From Oscheius dolichura (taxonomy: Eukaryota > Nematoda > Chromadorea > Rhabditida > Rhabditidae): a stretch of DNA of 64,000 nt. Of this stretch, positions 12,501 through 23,999 are shown in pieces. Position 1 is the first letter of the stretch. Every line of letters begins with the position of its first letter. A program made the translations under genes and the position numbers. The notes below the pieces were generated by a model that had not been told where the DNA came from, made no database searches, and worked only from the letters and a program-made list of their open reading frames with translations. The stretch spans positions 1,860,001 to 1,924,000 of the forward strand of contig OW051492.1 in assembly GCA_932521035.1 (NCBI GenBank). Direction: 5' to 3'.

Positions 12501-13854
12501 ATGTCCCGCTCCCTGCTCCTCCTGTCCCTTGTCGTCTCCGCCGCCGCCTTTGCCGGTCCCAGCTGGAGAAGCTGTGGATACTGTAGGGTAAGTCAGCCTT
12601 CCTTGTTTGTACAGAAATTAAATTCAGAAAGTAATCGATGATACTAATGGCTATTATGGAGATAATGTCACCTCGGTGACGGATGTCCAATTCTTCCAGT
12701 ATTTTCAAGTCAAATGCCCGAATTATAGGATCATCTCTCCTGTTATGTCGGTGGTGAGTAATGGAAGGAATTTTGAACCGTTGGGGGGGGGGGGGGGGGA
12801 ACTATTACTATATCACAAAAGGTTCGCGTGTGGGAAGAGGTAAACCACACATCATTGCACACACACTCTCTTTCTCTCTCACACACACACTCCTCCTTGC
12901 TGGCTGTCTCCTCTGCGTCTCTGCTAGGCCGCGCTCGGTAGATAGGGGAGAACTCTTCCAAAGCAAGAGGCGGCACCCATAGCGCAGTCGGTAAGCCACC
13001 ACAGAGCAATGCGGTGCATTGCGGCTAGCCTCAGGGGTCGACTCCGGGTGCCGTCAAAAGTTTTTGCCATATTTGTTTTACTTAAAGGGAGCTACCGGCA
13101 GTAAAAAAAAATTTGACTAAGTGGAGGAGCCAAACCCTGATTTTTAGGCCTTCGATTTTTTCATTTTTGATTTATTTCGATTCTACCCACTCACTCAGTT
13201 GCCTTCGAATCCCATTTTAAATTTAAGTTTGATAGCTGAAAAGTCACTAATGATTTACTATCACTTTGCTAATTCAAAAATAACTTTATAAAAATTTTAA
13301 TAAACGAAAGTCAAAAAGCCTCAGACATCCTCGGGTTTGCATCACAGCATAGTCAGCATTACCACAGAGAATTATAGCCAACTCATTTTCGGACCGACAA
13401 TCCCGGGTGGCGTCCCCGTGTCTTCTGTCTCCTCGTCCTCGTCCTCCCTTCTCCGGCTCATTGAGGCCTGTACCACGATTTGGCCGTTTCCCATCATTCC
13501 AAAGAGGCTTTGCCTTATTTTAACAACAAAGGCATTATCTTTGAGAGGAGAGAGGTTGAATGGCCTCAAAGATTCCTGGATGATTCCCCGGGTCCGTAGA
13601 GGGGCGCCCATCTTTCGTCCACCGCCTTTTGGGTGGAGGATGGAGGAGTTCAAAAGCGGGCAAACGATTCCTTCCTGACCTTCAGGCCTTTTTTCACCGG
13701 GAAAACGGGGTTAATCGACTAACGGTTCCTTATTTTGTTCTATTTTCAGATCTGCGAGGACATGATCTCCAACCATCCGAAGGCCGTCTTCTCCGGCCTG
13801 CGAGCCCTGACCGAATCCATGAAGATCTGCCAGAAGTGTGACGACTGCGTCTAA
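12501..13854 (+). CDS. Secreted saposin-like (caenopore-type) protein, 3 exons
   Basis: Exons 12501-12587, 12628-12753 and 13750-13854, all joined at codon boundaries, give 105 aa. Residues 1-18 are a signal peptide (MSRSLLLLSLVVSAAAFA). The mature part has the SAPLIP cysteine pattern: C25-x2-C28, C59, C73, C98-x2-C101, plus an extra C104 near the C terminus. That would form three disulphides around a helical, lipid-binding fold. Nematode members (SPP/caenopores) are gut antimicrobial or digestive membrane-active peptides. The upstream GATA site fits gut expression. Intron 1 is 40 bp. Intron 2 is 996 bp and contains a poly-G tract, a microsatellite and a tRNA-like element. The family is clear; lytic activity is inferred. 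Confidence 0.85.
12783..12799 (+). repeat. Poly-G tract (17 G)
   Basis: Run of 17 G within intron 2 of the saposin-like gene. Confidence 0.95.
12859..12892 (+). repeat. CA/CT microsatellite
   Basis: Mixed (CA)n and (CT)n tract in the long saposin intron. Confidence 0.85.
12969..13055 (+). ncRNA. tRNA-like element (tRNA pseudogene or SINE head)
   Basis: Contains a near-consensus A box (TAGCGCAGTCGG at 12980) and B box (GGGTCGACTCC at 13035) at tRNA spacing. The ends GGCGGCA/TGCCGTC can pair over 7 positions with one G-U. The D and anticodon arms do not fold cleanly, so it is probably not a functional tRNA. It lies in intron 2 of the saposin-like gene. Similar elements occur at 19902 and 36121. 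Confidence 0.5.
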
Positions 13855-13950
13855 TTCCCCCTTTTTTCCTAAAAATGTCCCAATTTCTCCCATTTCTGCC
13901 TTTCAACCCCCGCTGTACAAAGAGCATAATATGTGTATTTTTAAAAAGAC

Positions 13951-13956
13951 AATAAA
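13951..13956 (+). terminator. Poly(A) signal of saposin-like gene
   Basis: AATAAA 97 bases after the stop codon. Confidence 0.75.
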
Positions 13957-14038
13957 TCTTCATCGGGAATGTTTGTTTGTTGATTTGTGAGGAATATGCA
14001 GGTAGTGAGAGTGTATACAGTAAGAATCGAGGGGTCTC

Positions 14039-14126
14039 GCACCCGTAAAACCTCGGCAGCAGACGGTTCTTTACATATTGCTTCTCAAAATCTCAATGCT
14101 TACGGCTGCCGAGATTATATGGGTGC
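14039..14126. repeat. Hairpin family 1, short type
   Basis: Arms GCACCCGTAAAACCTCGGCA / TGCCGAGATTATATGGGTGC. It fills the gap between two convergent genes, ending 27 bp from the stop codon of the Ras-association gene. Confidence 0.75.
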
Positions 14127-14152
14127 GGGCGTGGAGGAGTTGCCGGCCGCCC

Positions 14153-15638
14153 TCAAAGGGAATCCACCGGCCGGATGACTATTTTATGCTGAGGGAGGCA
14201 GCGTCTAGCCACTTGGACGACGGAGACATCTTCCGGAAGTTGAGCCTCGCCGTCTGGAGCAGTCAAGAAGAGGCCAAAATTCGTCCCAGACTCGGATTCT
14301 CGCCGGCACATCGAGAGGACGAGGGAGATTGCCTCCGAGCTGGTTGTCTCCGGAGCCAGGAGCAGAGACTTGTAGTTTGACTGAAAATGAAGGGGATTAA
14401 TGGCTTTGTTCCAATTCTACAGTCTGCCCTCCTCCCCGGGACGATGCCATTTCCCCCTTCCCCTCCTCTCTGCCTCGAGGTAATCCGGACTAGAGACCGG
14501 TTACTCGCCCCTCTCCGAGCCATTATAATGGCACAAATCCCGACCGTTTTTACAACCCTGCCCGGCCACTTACCTCCGGGCAAATGTTATGATCATGGAT
14601 TCTGACCAGGGTCCCGGCTGACTTCATGTGCAAAATGAATCGGGACATGTTGGGAGGATGGCAGCGCTGGAGCTCCAATGGGCGCGCGTCCTTCGGCAAC
14701 CGGAGGATAGACCGCACCGGGCAGCCGGAAGCCTTCGTTGTTACCTGGAAAACGGGGAATTGTATTCTCTTTTAGGGGAGAGAGCCTACCTCCATCCACA
14801 GTTCGAAGAGGTTAGCATCTTTACAGCTCAATTTGAACTTGTTTAAGACGGACTCGATCACTTGGGACGAGGTGGTATGGGTCGAGAGGCGCAGGGTCTT
14901 GTAGTCCGTACAGGCGCGGACATTGTGGGTGTAGACTTTCATCGTTCCCTGGAATACTGTACATTAACAAGAGACAATATAGAAGGGTCTAGGGGTACTG
15001 TAACTAGGTTATTTCTTTTCAAAAAAGAGGTTCAGTGCCCCTTCGAGTTCCAGAGAGGCGCCACCTCTAGCCCGCATTGGAGCCAGCGTTCCGGAGGTCC
15101 TGAAATTTGAGGTAGCACCGTAATTTTTGTCAGCTAATAAGAAAAGGAAGGTGGCAGAGACCTAGCTCCACAAAATTCCGGAGAAATGCCCCCAGCCTCT
15201 CGAGAATGGCATCCCCTTTCGACTGCCCTCTTCCCCTCTCCCTGGAACAGTTTTCTTCTATCATTTCCCGACCCATTTCAGACCGTATTGAATTAATTCC
15301 ATCATCCCCACCCAGTGACCCCTCTCCCAGTCTAAACCACTTGGCATAAAAAGTGTGTCACAGCCGAACGAACTCATCGGGTGAGGGAGGAGGAGGGGGA
15401 CAATCACCTTCCACTCAATTTGCATGATCCCCTCCTCCCCCTGGTTAGATTATATCGGGGGGAGGTGACCACGACCAAAACTGACCCAATCACTGTCACC
15501 GGAAGAGGCCGAGTCCACGGAATTCAATGAAACCATTGAACTGGATCGTGAAGTCAGGGTCGTATCATGAAGTGAGCTGGAACTACTCGGGCTGAGGAGG
15601 GACGACGCCGTCCGGGGGCGGACTTGGTATTTCAGCAT
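14153..15638 (-). CDS. Tandem Ras-association (RA) domain protein
   Basis: Read on the - strand. Three well supported exons, all codon-phase 0, are 14948-14790, 14744-14574 and 14380-14153 (stop). They encode two consecutive ubiquitin-like RA domains. The first starts near MKVYTHNV and includes DYKTLRLSTHTTSSQVI and ELWMEV. The second starts near LVRIHDHN and includes YKSLLLAPETTSSEAISLVL. RA domains bind active Ras/Rap-type GTPases, so this is a likely effector or adaptor. Two 5' exons are weaker: 15638-15500 (Ser-rich, MLKYQVRP...) and 15099-15065 (PPERWLQCGLE). They fit in phase and would give 243 aa, but both donors (GTGACA, GTGGCG) are poor. Another donor near 15475 is possible, and the gene may extend further 5'. 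No catalytic domain is seen. I cannot name an orthologue. Confidence 0.7.
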
Positions 15639-15639
15639 T

Positions 15640-16610
15640 GCTCACCTGGAATTTATTATATTAAAAAAACTATTTAAAGGTCTGAAATAAGAGAGGAGAA
15701 GAAGAATAAAGGCGAGAAGAAGGTTTATTTTGACAAATGGACTGGCAGACAGACGAGACATCGGTCGCCCCCCGGGCAGAAAGGAAAAGCGCGGAGGAGG
15801 GACCTCGAGAGAAAGAGAGAGAGAGATAACAGGCGACACATATGGAACCGATTCATCGGCCGGAAAGAGTATGAGTGGGAGAGGGGCGAGTGAGTAAAAG
15901 GGGGTAAGGGGCAGGAGGTCATAAACAGGTTGATGTCGAGGCAATGGCCAGGCGGGAGGGAGGTATAAATAGGGAATGGCGAGAGGAGGAAATATATGTG
16001 AATAGATGGTCTGTGGGTAGTAGTTTGTGAAGAGAAGGAATGAAAGAGATGGGGAGGAGAACATTTTGATCCCATTTGATCCCACAGAAGGGGAGAAAAG
16101 AGACGCTCTCTTCCGCACCCTTTATTACATTTAAACATGTTTGAAAATTACTGTAATATACCTTATTTGGAAAAGCAGCTCATTAGCTACATTTTAAATA
16201 TAAAAATAATTGAAAATATTGGATACAGTACATTGTACAGGCCTTCAAAAGGCACACTAGTTCGAAGGCGCGTCATTTCTCTTCCCGCGCGTTTTATTCA
16301 ATTTTCAAAATTTAATCTGCCATTGAATTGTAGCTCATTTTGTAGAGAATTTCAAGGGCTACAATATCAATATAAACATATTGAAAATATATGGAATACG
16401 GTAACTTTTAGAAGAATTTAAAAGATGAACGTCCCGGAGCGCGCGCTATTTCCCTCTTGACGGCGGGAGATCACATTCTAACGGTCCTAATTGGCTCTCG
16501 CCAATGTTTAGACCATCCTGATAAACAAGAGAAGGAGGAGAACACGGGAAAAAACAGAAAAGGTTTCGAAATAACAAGATTTAACCGATGTTTTCGATGT
16601 TATCTCTTTA
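15640..16610. other. Non-coding, purine-rich then AT-rich
   Basis: 15660-16100 is AG-rich on +, so pyrimidine-rich on the coding strand of the flanking - strand genes. 16120-16420 is AT-rich. No exon supported. Confidence 0.4.
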
Positions 16611-16615
16611 TCGTT

Positions 16616-17344
16616 TTACATTTCTCCTTCTCGGGCGACGACGTCCCGAATCGACTCCACATGTTTCAGCGTATCGTCCGTCGAGTCTTGGTTCTTAACG
16701 ATTTTGAGCTTCTTCTTTGTTCCTTCCTTGTTCTTCGTCGATCTTATTCCTCCTCCGGGTGTCATCTGCTCACTGCTGTCGTCCTGTGTCTGCTGGACGA
16801 GCATGTTCTCCTCGGCCGTCCTATCCGTCGGGTCGGCTTGAGTCGGGGCCAGGGAGGAGGCCCGCTTCCTGCTGGCTGCCTTTCCCAACTTGCCCGGCTG
16901 ATCCGAGCCGCCGCTACCGCCGGCCGCTGCCGGCTGATCCGATGCTTTTGGAATGGCAGGAGATTGAAGATTACTTTTAGGCGGCTGATCAGATGCCACC
17001 TTGGAACCGCCGGCTACCGTAGCCCCCGGGGGAATGGCCGTGACAGGAACCGACAATTGAGCAGACGACGGCGACGCGGCTCCGCGAGACTGGGAGACGG
17101 TAGTTCGTGAACTACTGCCATTCAATCCGGACTTTTTATGAGCACATAATGATAGCAGATACACTAAAAAAAGTCAATTTCTCGTGCTGCTGCACCCGTA
17201 AAATCTCGGCAGCCCGCAGCACTGGCTTGTAAAAGTAACAGAGCGCGCAGCTGCCGAGTTTCTACGGGTGCGGGAACAGTCAAAAAATGCGCGGCTACCT
17301 GGAATGAGAAAGGTAGAAATGAAGAGCGGAAGCAGCTCCCACAT
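16616..17344 (-). CDS. Small single-pass membrane or secreted low-complexity protein, 2 exons
   Basis: Exon 1 is 17344-17299 (46 nt) and exon 2 is 17163-16616 (548 nt). The split codon joins in phase to give 197 aa. Residues 1-22 (MWELLPLFISTFLIP then VYLLSLC) form a hydrophobic segment, either a signal anchor or a signal peptide. The rest is hydrophilic and rich in Ser, Pro, Gln and Lys, with three SDQP motifs and a charged C terminus (KKKLKIVK ... RDVVAREGEM). The coding frame is clear from codon choice and the absence of stops. The start is chosen because it restores a hydrophobic N terminus and the phase. The intron holds a hairpin element. I do not recognise the family. Confidence 0.6.
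17191..17271. repeat. Hairpin family 1, short type, in an intron
   Basis: Arms TGCACCCGTAAAATCTCGGC / GCCGAGTTTCTACGGGTGCG. It occupies most of the 135-bp intron of the - strand membrane protein gene. Confidence 0.8.
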
Positions 17345-18805
17345 GGATAAGTAGAAGTGAAAGGATTAGGTAATTAAAATCATTCCCGTCGTCTGATTCC
17401 TTGTTTTATCCTGTTTTTAATCCATTTAGATGGGTAGAAAAGGGAAAACGCGATGCTATTTTCCAAAAATTGGATGTCTCCCATTTGGCGGGGATTTAAT
17501 TTCAAATTAAGGGGATAATCAAGCAGTATTGTATATCAAAGTGTAGCTCTTGAAGAGCTCTACAAGTTGATTACAAACGTTTGGGTGGAAAAAGAGATAC
17601 AGACCGTTAAAGTCAAGAGACTAAAGAGAACGAAGATTGGATGGAATAAAGCTCTTTTTCCTCTATCAAACATAATAAATAAAACAAAAAAATGTATCAG
17701 GAATAAAAGAGCAGTGTCCTCCAATAAATGGAGAACTGTTCGGAGGAAAACTTCCCCCTCCCCCTCCCCCTAGTTCCCATTGAACGTCTGTATTATAATG
17801 TCACGGGGTTGCAGATTTTGACCCCTATCGGGAAGTATCGGGAAGTGGTTTTCGGAACACGGAAAAGAAAGTCTAGAGAGTTGAAAAAAAGAAGGAAGAA
17901 GACGCCTCGTTCTTCTTTTTTCGAATTGTGTTTTGGCGGGATTAGACAAATGTTAGCGTCTTTTGGGCGATTAGCATGCGCCTCCGAACTGGTCCTCCCG
18001 GGCCAAACATGAGCCTTCTGGCAGGGGAGGAGGAGGAGGAAGATCAGGTAGATCAAGAAGGAGAGGAAGAGATTAAAGAGCAATTATTAGATTAAAAAGA
18101 GAGGAGGAGGCTGCTGACGAAGGCGGGCACATGGTCGGGATGAAGCCCCTATAACCTATGGGAGGATTCCTCTCTGACGCGGCGGGTTGGGAAAATTCGA
18201 GAAAAAGGCCCTTTTGCAGGGGATTGGAGACTGTAATAAAGGAGATAAATAGCCATTTTCTATGGGAATGAGAAGAAAAATGAAGGAAGACGGCTTACAG
18301 AGTGAGGAAATCGCAGGGGGGGATCGTCTGGAGACGGCTACAGTATCCGCTTTGAGCGGGAATTATTATCAGCAGCTAACATTCTATCCATAGATTCAAG
18401 TAATCAGAAGATTCTCGCGGTGGTGGAGGCAAAAAATGGTCGGGAAGGGGGAAACCGCCGCTGGTTAGTCGCAAGCTTTTCGGAAGTCCGTTCCGGACCT
18501 TCTAGGCTAGAAAAAAAGGGTAGAACCCACTACGGGGGCTACAGTAATCGTCTCCAAGATTCTGGCTAAAATTTGATCTAAAAATCCGTTGGAATTTCTC
18601 TATTAACTGGAGAAAATCACTCGGAAATGGGGAAAGCGCCCGCCGGGACTGATGTAGCCACTTTGGACGAGTCTCGAAATGGGTGTAGAGTCTTTTTTCT
18701 CGCCTGTTCGAGATTTTTGACCTTTTCCAGAGGCTAATTCAAGAGGAATGAGGGCAAAACGGGTCAAATTCCAGTGGATATTAGCCTTTCCCAAGTTACG
18801 GGACT
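17345..18805. other. Non-coding stretch
   Basis: Short open frames only. 17560-17760 is A-rich and 18000-18120 is AG-rich. No gene supported. Confidence 0.45.
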
Positions 18806-18808
18806 CTG

Positions 18809-18968
18809 GGAGGCTCGGTACAGGATAGTCCGCTTTCCTGCACCCGTAAAGTCTCGGCAAGACAAAGGCATAAAGGTGTGACAGTTTTCTAACTCTTTTG
18901 AATAAAGATGAATCTGCTACCGAGACTTTACGGGTGCAGGGGATCGGACTATCATGGACCGAGCCTCC
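18809..18968. repeat. Hairpin family 1, long type (best copy)
   Basis: Three nested arm segments: GGAGGCTCGGT/ACCGAGCCTCC, GATAGTCCG/CGGACTATC, and CTGCACCCGTAAAGTCTCGG against a near-exact complement (one mismatch). The loop has the subfamily blocks GACAAAGGCATAAAGGTG and TTTTGAATAAAGATGAA, the second containing an AATAAA hexamer. No coding capacity. Confidence 0.85.
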
Positions 18969-19256
18969 TCCTCCGCCCAATTCCGGTGAGGATGGACTAC
19001 TGTACTTGGCGGCGTCTCCCCTTCTCTCCCTTTCTAAGGAGGACAGGACAAAGGCGGGAAAAGGCAAAAAAGAAACTGATAAATGAGAGGAGAAGGAGAA
19101 GGAGACGTGGACTGATCGCCATCCTTTAAATGACAATAACAAGGAAAAATTTCACCCAATTCCCAGCATTCTTCTCCCGTTTACCAGGGAATAACAGCCG
19201 ACTGTAATTATGACTGGGCAGGGGGTGGCAGACAGGTGGCGGAATGTCCACAGGTG

Positions 19257-19276
19257 CCCCCCCCCCCCCCCCCCCC
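19257..19276 (+). repeat. Poly-C tract (20 C)
   Basis: Uninterrupted run of 20 C. Confidence 0.95.
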
Positions 19277-19901
19277 ACCCGGAGTCATTAACTGGGAACG
19301 AGGAGGATAGGGGACGAGGGGGGCGGAGGTCGGCAAAAAGCTTTTGAGAGTAGCCGACCTCTACCGTGGAGGGCTTGTAATAAGACGGGAAAAAGCAACG
19401 CGCCCCTCTGACAAGAAAATGACCGTGAAGCGGACCGGGCCAGGGGGGTAAAAACAAGCACATCAGCCAGAAGAGAGGGGGATAATGGTATTAAAAGAGG
19501 GGGAGACGAGAATTAGCCGGGAGAGGAGGAGGAGGAGGTCGTCACCGAGTCTTTGATTAACGGGACAGGGTGAGAGAACCCGCTTTTTAGCCAAGGAAAG
19601 AGGATTTTCAAGGACTTATCAATGAGATTGAGGCGAGAGATTGACTGAATTAATTAAAGACGACAGATCTAGTCCGAAGTTGGCCAGAGAAGGCACAGGT
19701 GCCAACAGCTGGAGGTAGTTAGACGAGGAGGGACACATCTGTCGTCAGTCTCTCTCTCTCTCCCTTTTGAATAGTTCCATATGGCGACGCGCCACCTACG
19801 CAAAATGTTCTTCGGAAGTTGTTAGGGAAAACAGATGCTGGGCTCTCTAGCAGTGCGGGAAAATGGAGATGGAAAAAAGCAAAAGACAACAAGTGACGGT
19901 A

Positions 19902-19975
19902 GGGATTGAACTTGGTACCCAAAGAACAGCAATCAGGCAACTTTGCCGGCTGCGCCAACTTGGTCATGATGCCTC
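19902..19975 (-). ncRNA. tRNA-like element
   Basis: On the - strand, an A box TTGGCGCAGCCGG (19958-19946) is followed by B box AAGTTCAATCCC (19913-19902) at tRNA-like spacing. The acceptor ends do not pair, so it is a tRNA pseudogene or SINE-like relic. Confidence 0.4.
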
Positions 19976-21491
19976 CAGGTGCGCACAAGAAGATATTGAG
20001 AGAACAACAATTCCTTGTTGTAGAGCGGCTATCCAAAAGACAAATGCCCCCTATACTGGTTAATAACAACTCAGAGTCAATGTCACGTAGCGCCGGCTAC
20101 TGTGATTACTCTCTTGTCGCGGTTCTAGGACACCGGGGGGTGGTCAATGACAGTTTGCTACTACCTAGTCCTAGGGGGAAAGCCAGTTATAGGGGAGAAG
20201 AAGACAGATACTTCCGGAAGGGAGAGAACGTGTTAAAGAAGGTGTCAGAGGTCTCGGCACGAAAGAAAAATCTCATTTTAAGCTGATTTCCCGGGAAGGG
20301 GAGGAGCAGTCTGGAGAGGACGCAATGAACCTGGACCAAGAAGATTTTTAGGGTCAAAAACTACGAAAATAGGGTCTTAAAGCGATTCTTTAAAGGGCTA
20401 TTTAAATGTGAAAGAGTCTTGAATGGAAAAAAGTGGAAAGAAAACGAACTATGATGCTCTCTTCCCCTGCCATTGACAATGAGCCGCGACCAGTCACCGT
20501 CTGGTATACAAATGCTCGGGAAGGAAGAATGGCTGCGCTGCCATTGGAAAGGTTCTGAGAACGAGGAAAAGAACACGGGAAAACATTGGGAAATAGAGAA
20601 GGAGAAGATGAACTTTCTTCTCTCTCCCTCTCCCCGGGAATAGATCATCTCCCAGGGGCAAATATTGTGAGACCCCTTTCCCGTTGATTACTAACATGCC
20701 GGGCTAATCCTCCCCGGGCCACGTAGATCAAAAGTAAACTTTCCGAGAAAAAGATGAAAAATTAATCGGGCGATCACATGGGAACGGAGGAACACAAATA
20801 GATGACAGTGGCTATTTATAAATTATAGATAAGGAGAAGGGGAAGACGACGAGCATGATACTACGGGGGGTTAAATGGTGCCTTACCTTCCAGCACCTCT
20901 AATTCTCTATGGTAGGAAGTTCTCCAAAATCCATTTAGATATTCGAATTCAGCGTGAAAAACTGCATCGAGTGATATATATTTCATACCAAAATACGGTA
21001 ATTTCAGAGAAAGGGACCTCTTCAAAGGTGCCGTCGCCTTTAGGTGGGGTGGAGGGAGAAGAAGACCCCGCTTCTTCACTCTTCTCGGATTATTCCTCCC
21101 ATGTTTTTCCAATTTAAAGGGAGTGGGCTCAATTTTTAGGATTTCCTGCGTATTAGAAAGAAAAAAAAGGAGATAAAATAAAGGGGGAAAATGAATCCGA
21201 TCAGAGTAAAAGAGGCGGATCTGGTCAATGATCCCCCGCGCCTTCTAATCCGCCATTCCTGGAAAGATGCCCAGATTTGGAACATATTAGCCTCAATTTA
21301 CATTAAATTATAGGACTGATTATGATTATTATTAAATATAGCTTATATAAAAAAACAGGTTTTAAGGTCCGGAATGGCCCGGAGGCGGAGAAGGAGAGGA
21401 AAACGTCAAACGGCAGCTGACATTAACCAAACAAAGGAGGGGCAGGGTGGGGAAGAAAGTGAGAGAGATTGAGACTGTGTTTAGACGAAAA

Positions 21492-21505
21492 GGGGGGGGG
21501 GGGGG
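21492..21505 (+). repeat. Poly-G tract (14 G)
   Basis: Run of 14 G followed by TGGGG. Confidence 0.9.
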
Positions 21506-22344
21506 TGGGGTGGCTCACATTTTGAACCCCCACCCCCTCTTTTAGTCTTAAAAAAATAAAAAAAGGAGGGAGATAACAATGATGGCGGGCCGTTATAGGG
21601 CGGGGACGGCGGCGAGGGGGCGCCTTTCCCATGACAGGTTAATTGCGGACTGTGCCCTCGAGGTATTTGCCATTTGACAGGAGGAGGAGGAGGAGGAGAA
21701 TCTAGCCGGGGCAGCGGGGGCCATTATACCATGAAATTATAATGTGTTATGGAGGGGAGGATGAGGGAATTTTATGGAAACAGGCTATTTTATGACCTTG
21801 AGAAGGGAAGGGCGGCAATTTTTTGATCCAGAGGGTTATAGAACGAAAATTTGAGCAGAAAATGGCAATGGGTACATAAAGAATGGCGTGCTTTCCCAGT
21901 TGGGAGCCATAGAAGCCTAAATTTTTGAGGAAATTGACCACTTTTTGGATTAAACCGATCTGAAGCCCAAAACAAGGGTCAAAAGTGGATCAAGGCTCAT
22001 TTTCGGATTCAGATGGTCCTGGAAAGAAAATTGGAGGACGGAAAGATGTTAGAGAGGTTACTTTCAGTTTATTTTTCTCTAGACCCATAAAAAGTCAAAA
22101 TTCCCAGAAAAAATGGTGACATTTTAGCCTCTGAAAAGAGCCGGAGAGTCCAAAATGACGCCAGCGGTCATGGTCTGTCAAAAATGTGTCAAGGCACTCC
22201 TTTTCCCCTCTTTTTTTCCTCGTTCCACTATTTGAACACGATTAATCGACACCAGCAGAAAAAATGGTGACGAATGTGACGATTGGACAAGAAAAAATAA
22301 ACACGGCAGTCCTCATTTACCGCCCTGGCTTAGAGAAGAGCGCG

Positions 22345-22443
22345 CGCCCACACCCGTAAAATCTCGGCAGCTGGGAGGAAAGGAAAACATCACACCCAGG
22401 AAGGAAAGGCGAAAAGCTGCCGAGATTGTATGGGTGCGGTGGG
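22345..22443. repeat. Hairpin family 1, short type
   Basis: Arms CACCCGTAAAATCTCGGCAG / CTGCCGAGATTGTATGGGTG, with GCCCA/TGGGC-like extension outside. Confidence 0.8.
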
Positions 22444-22444
22444 C

Positions 22445-23235
22445 ATGGTAAAAGATCAAAACACGGTAATATCCCGCGAAACGAGGCGTCAAAAAGACCA
22501 TAAGCAAGCAGACGACGACGGGACGAATTGTTTGCCATTCTACTAAAGACGGGCTCCTAATCTTCACGACGAAAAAGTGTGTCCTCGCCACTGGCGGCGG
22601 CAGGTCCCGGGGACAAATACTTCTTCCTCTGCTTATGGTCGACGACGAGGGGCAGAGGTGTAAACACGGGAGGGGACGGTAAAAAGTGAGAACTAATTGC
22701 CAGCCGGAAGGAAGCCAGGACTCGTTCCCCTGCCCTGGTGGGATAATTGGTGTCAAAGGGAAAAGATGACGATGATGGCAGGGGCGATAATATTTTTCTT
22801 GATGGGAAGAAAGTTCAGCGGAAACGAGATTTTCGAACGGTATCCATGGGGACAAGGGCTACAGTACTGTACCAGCTGCCGGAAATTAGGGCAGGCAGGA
22901 CAGGAGACCAGTAACTACAGTACAGTACTCTGTTGGGTCGTGGTCCTACAACGCCAGGATAATAAGGAAAGAGGCTTGAGAAGGGAAAAAGAGGTAGTTG
23001 TAGAGATATTACCGTAACCAACGGCTCCGAGAATTGTTCTAGACCTGGCTCAGGACTTTGGGGCTCTTTTGCCCCGAAAAACGGGTTACTGTAGTCATAT
23101 GCCTCGAGACCTTGTGAAAACGACAGTATATCCTAGTACCAAGACCCAACTGATTTTTGATACAGTTACCCATGAAATTGCTTGGAACATTGCAAGAATT
23201 TGAGGAAGACCGTTAGCAGGACCGCTTTTTCCTGC
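22445..23235. other. Non-coding stretch
   Basis: Contains two CTACAGTA-type motif clusters (22859-22930) and GGTTACTGTAGTCAT at 23086. No gene seen. Confidence 0.4.
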
Positions 23236-23237
23236 GT

Positions 23238-23329
23238 CTGCACCCGTACGATCTCGGCAGGACGAGGAATTGGAATTCGGCTACAGCGAAGTAATAGAAG
23301 TTGCAGCTGCCGAGAATTTACGGGTGCAG
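23238..23329. repeat. Hairpin family 1, short type
   Basis: Arms TGCACCCGTACGATCTCGGC / GCCGAGAATTTACGGGTGCA. Confidence 0.75.
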
Positions 23330-23903
23330 CGGATCGAAATTTAGAAATGAAAAGTCACTGAAAAGGGCCCTAGGATCCAAAATTTTGATATTCTAGGCTA
23401 TGTTCCAAGGAAAATAAGAAGTATTATAGGGTGCGTGCCAAATCCCGGCCGGTATTATTCTTCCCCCCATTGGCCTTGGATCCTCGCATCTGATAAACCC
23501 CGGAAGGAAGGGGGATGAATATATTGCCCGTTCCGAAAAAACCATTACTGGAACGGGAGGAGGCAAAAGGTGAATAAATGAGACAGGCGGGAGTGGGAGA
23601 AGGAAAAGTCAACACAATTATTATACAGGCTGTCCCCCGGGGGAGGGGAGGGGGCAAACAGGGCACGCTCACGCCTGCTGCTGGCCGGCCAACGGGAGAG
23701 GAAAGAGGGGAGTTGAAGGAGTCGGCGAGATACAAAAGGCAGCCGACGGGAGACTCATATGGAGAGTGGCCGGCTAATGGCTAGGGGGATATACTTTGCA
23801 GACGAGAGGAGGAGTGGGGATAAGCCGACGGGGAGCAAAGAATCAAGCGTTTTCCTGATTTTTAGAGGCTTTTATGGAAGAAAAACGAAGAAAAATGGAT
23901 CCC
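23330..23903. other. Non-coding stretch
   Basis: No gene supported; mixed composition. Confidence 0.4.
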
Positions 23904-23996
23904 TGTGCCTGCACCCGTAAAATCTCGGCAGCTATAACGACGTTTCCAGCTTCTTCAGCTCTTTTTGCTGCCGAGATTTTATGGGTGCAGGCGCAC
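23904..23996. repeat. Hairpin family 1, short type
   Basis: Near-perfect arms: CTGCACCCGTAAAATCTCGG and CCGAGATTTTATGGGTGCAG, with TGTGC/GCGCA outside. It marks the left edge of the AT-rich island. Confidence 0.85.
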
Positions 23997-23999
23997 GGA

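Larger units (their letters stand above)
18970..22340. other. Non-coding, mostly purine-rich stretch
   Basis: Contains homopolymers and one tRNA-like element (listed separately). On the - strand, 20961-20887 has an acceptor and donor around a protein-like frame (FHAEFEYLNGF...), but I could not join it in phase to a neighbour, so no gene is called. Confidence 0.35.

Noticed and set aside
18603..19142. 179-codon - strand frame
   Set aside because: It runs through the long hairpin at 18809-18968 and low-complexity DNA; there are no splice partners or domain.
20887..21090. Possible - strand exons (FHAEFEYLNGF... and SEKSEEAGSSS...)
   Set aside because: Each looks protein-like, but every donor/acceptor pairing I tried breaks the frame.
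22313..22855. 180-codon - strand frame
   Set aside because: Its protein-like part (CRDFTG, and similar) is a translation of the hairpin arm and recurs wherever the hairpin does.
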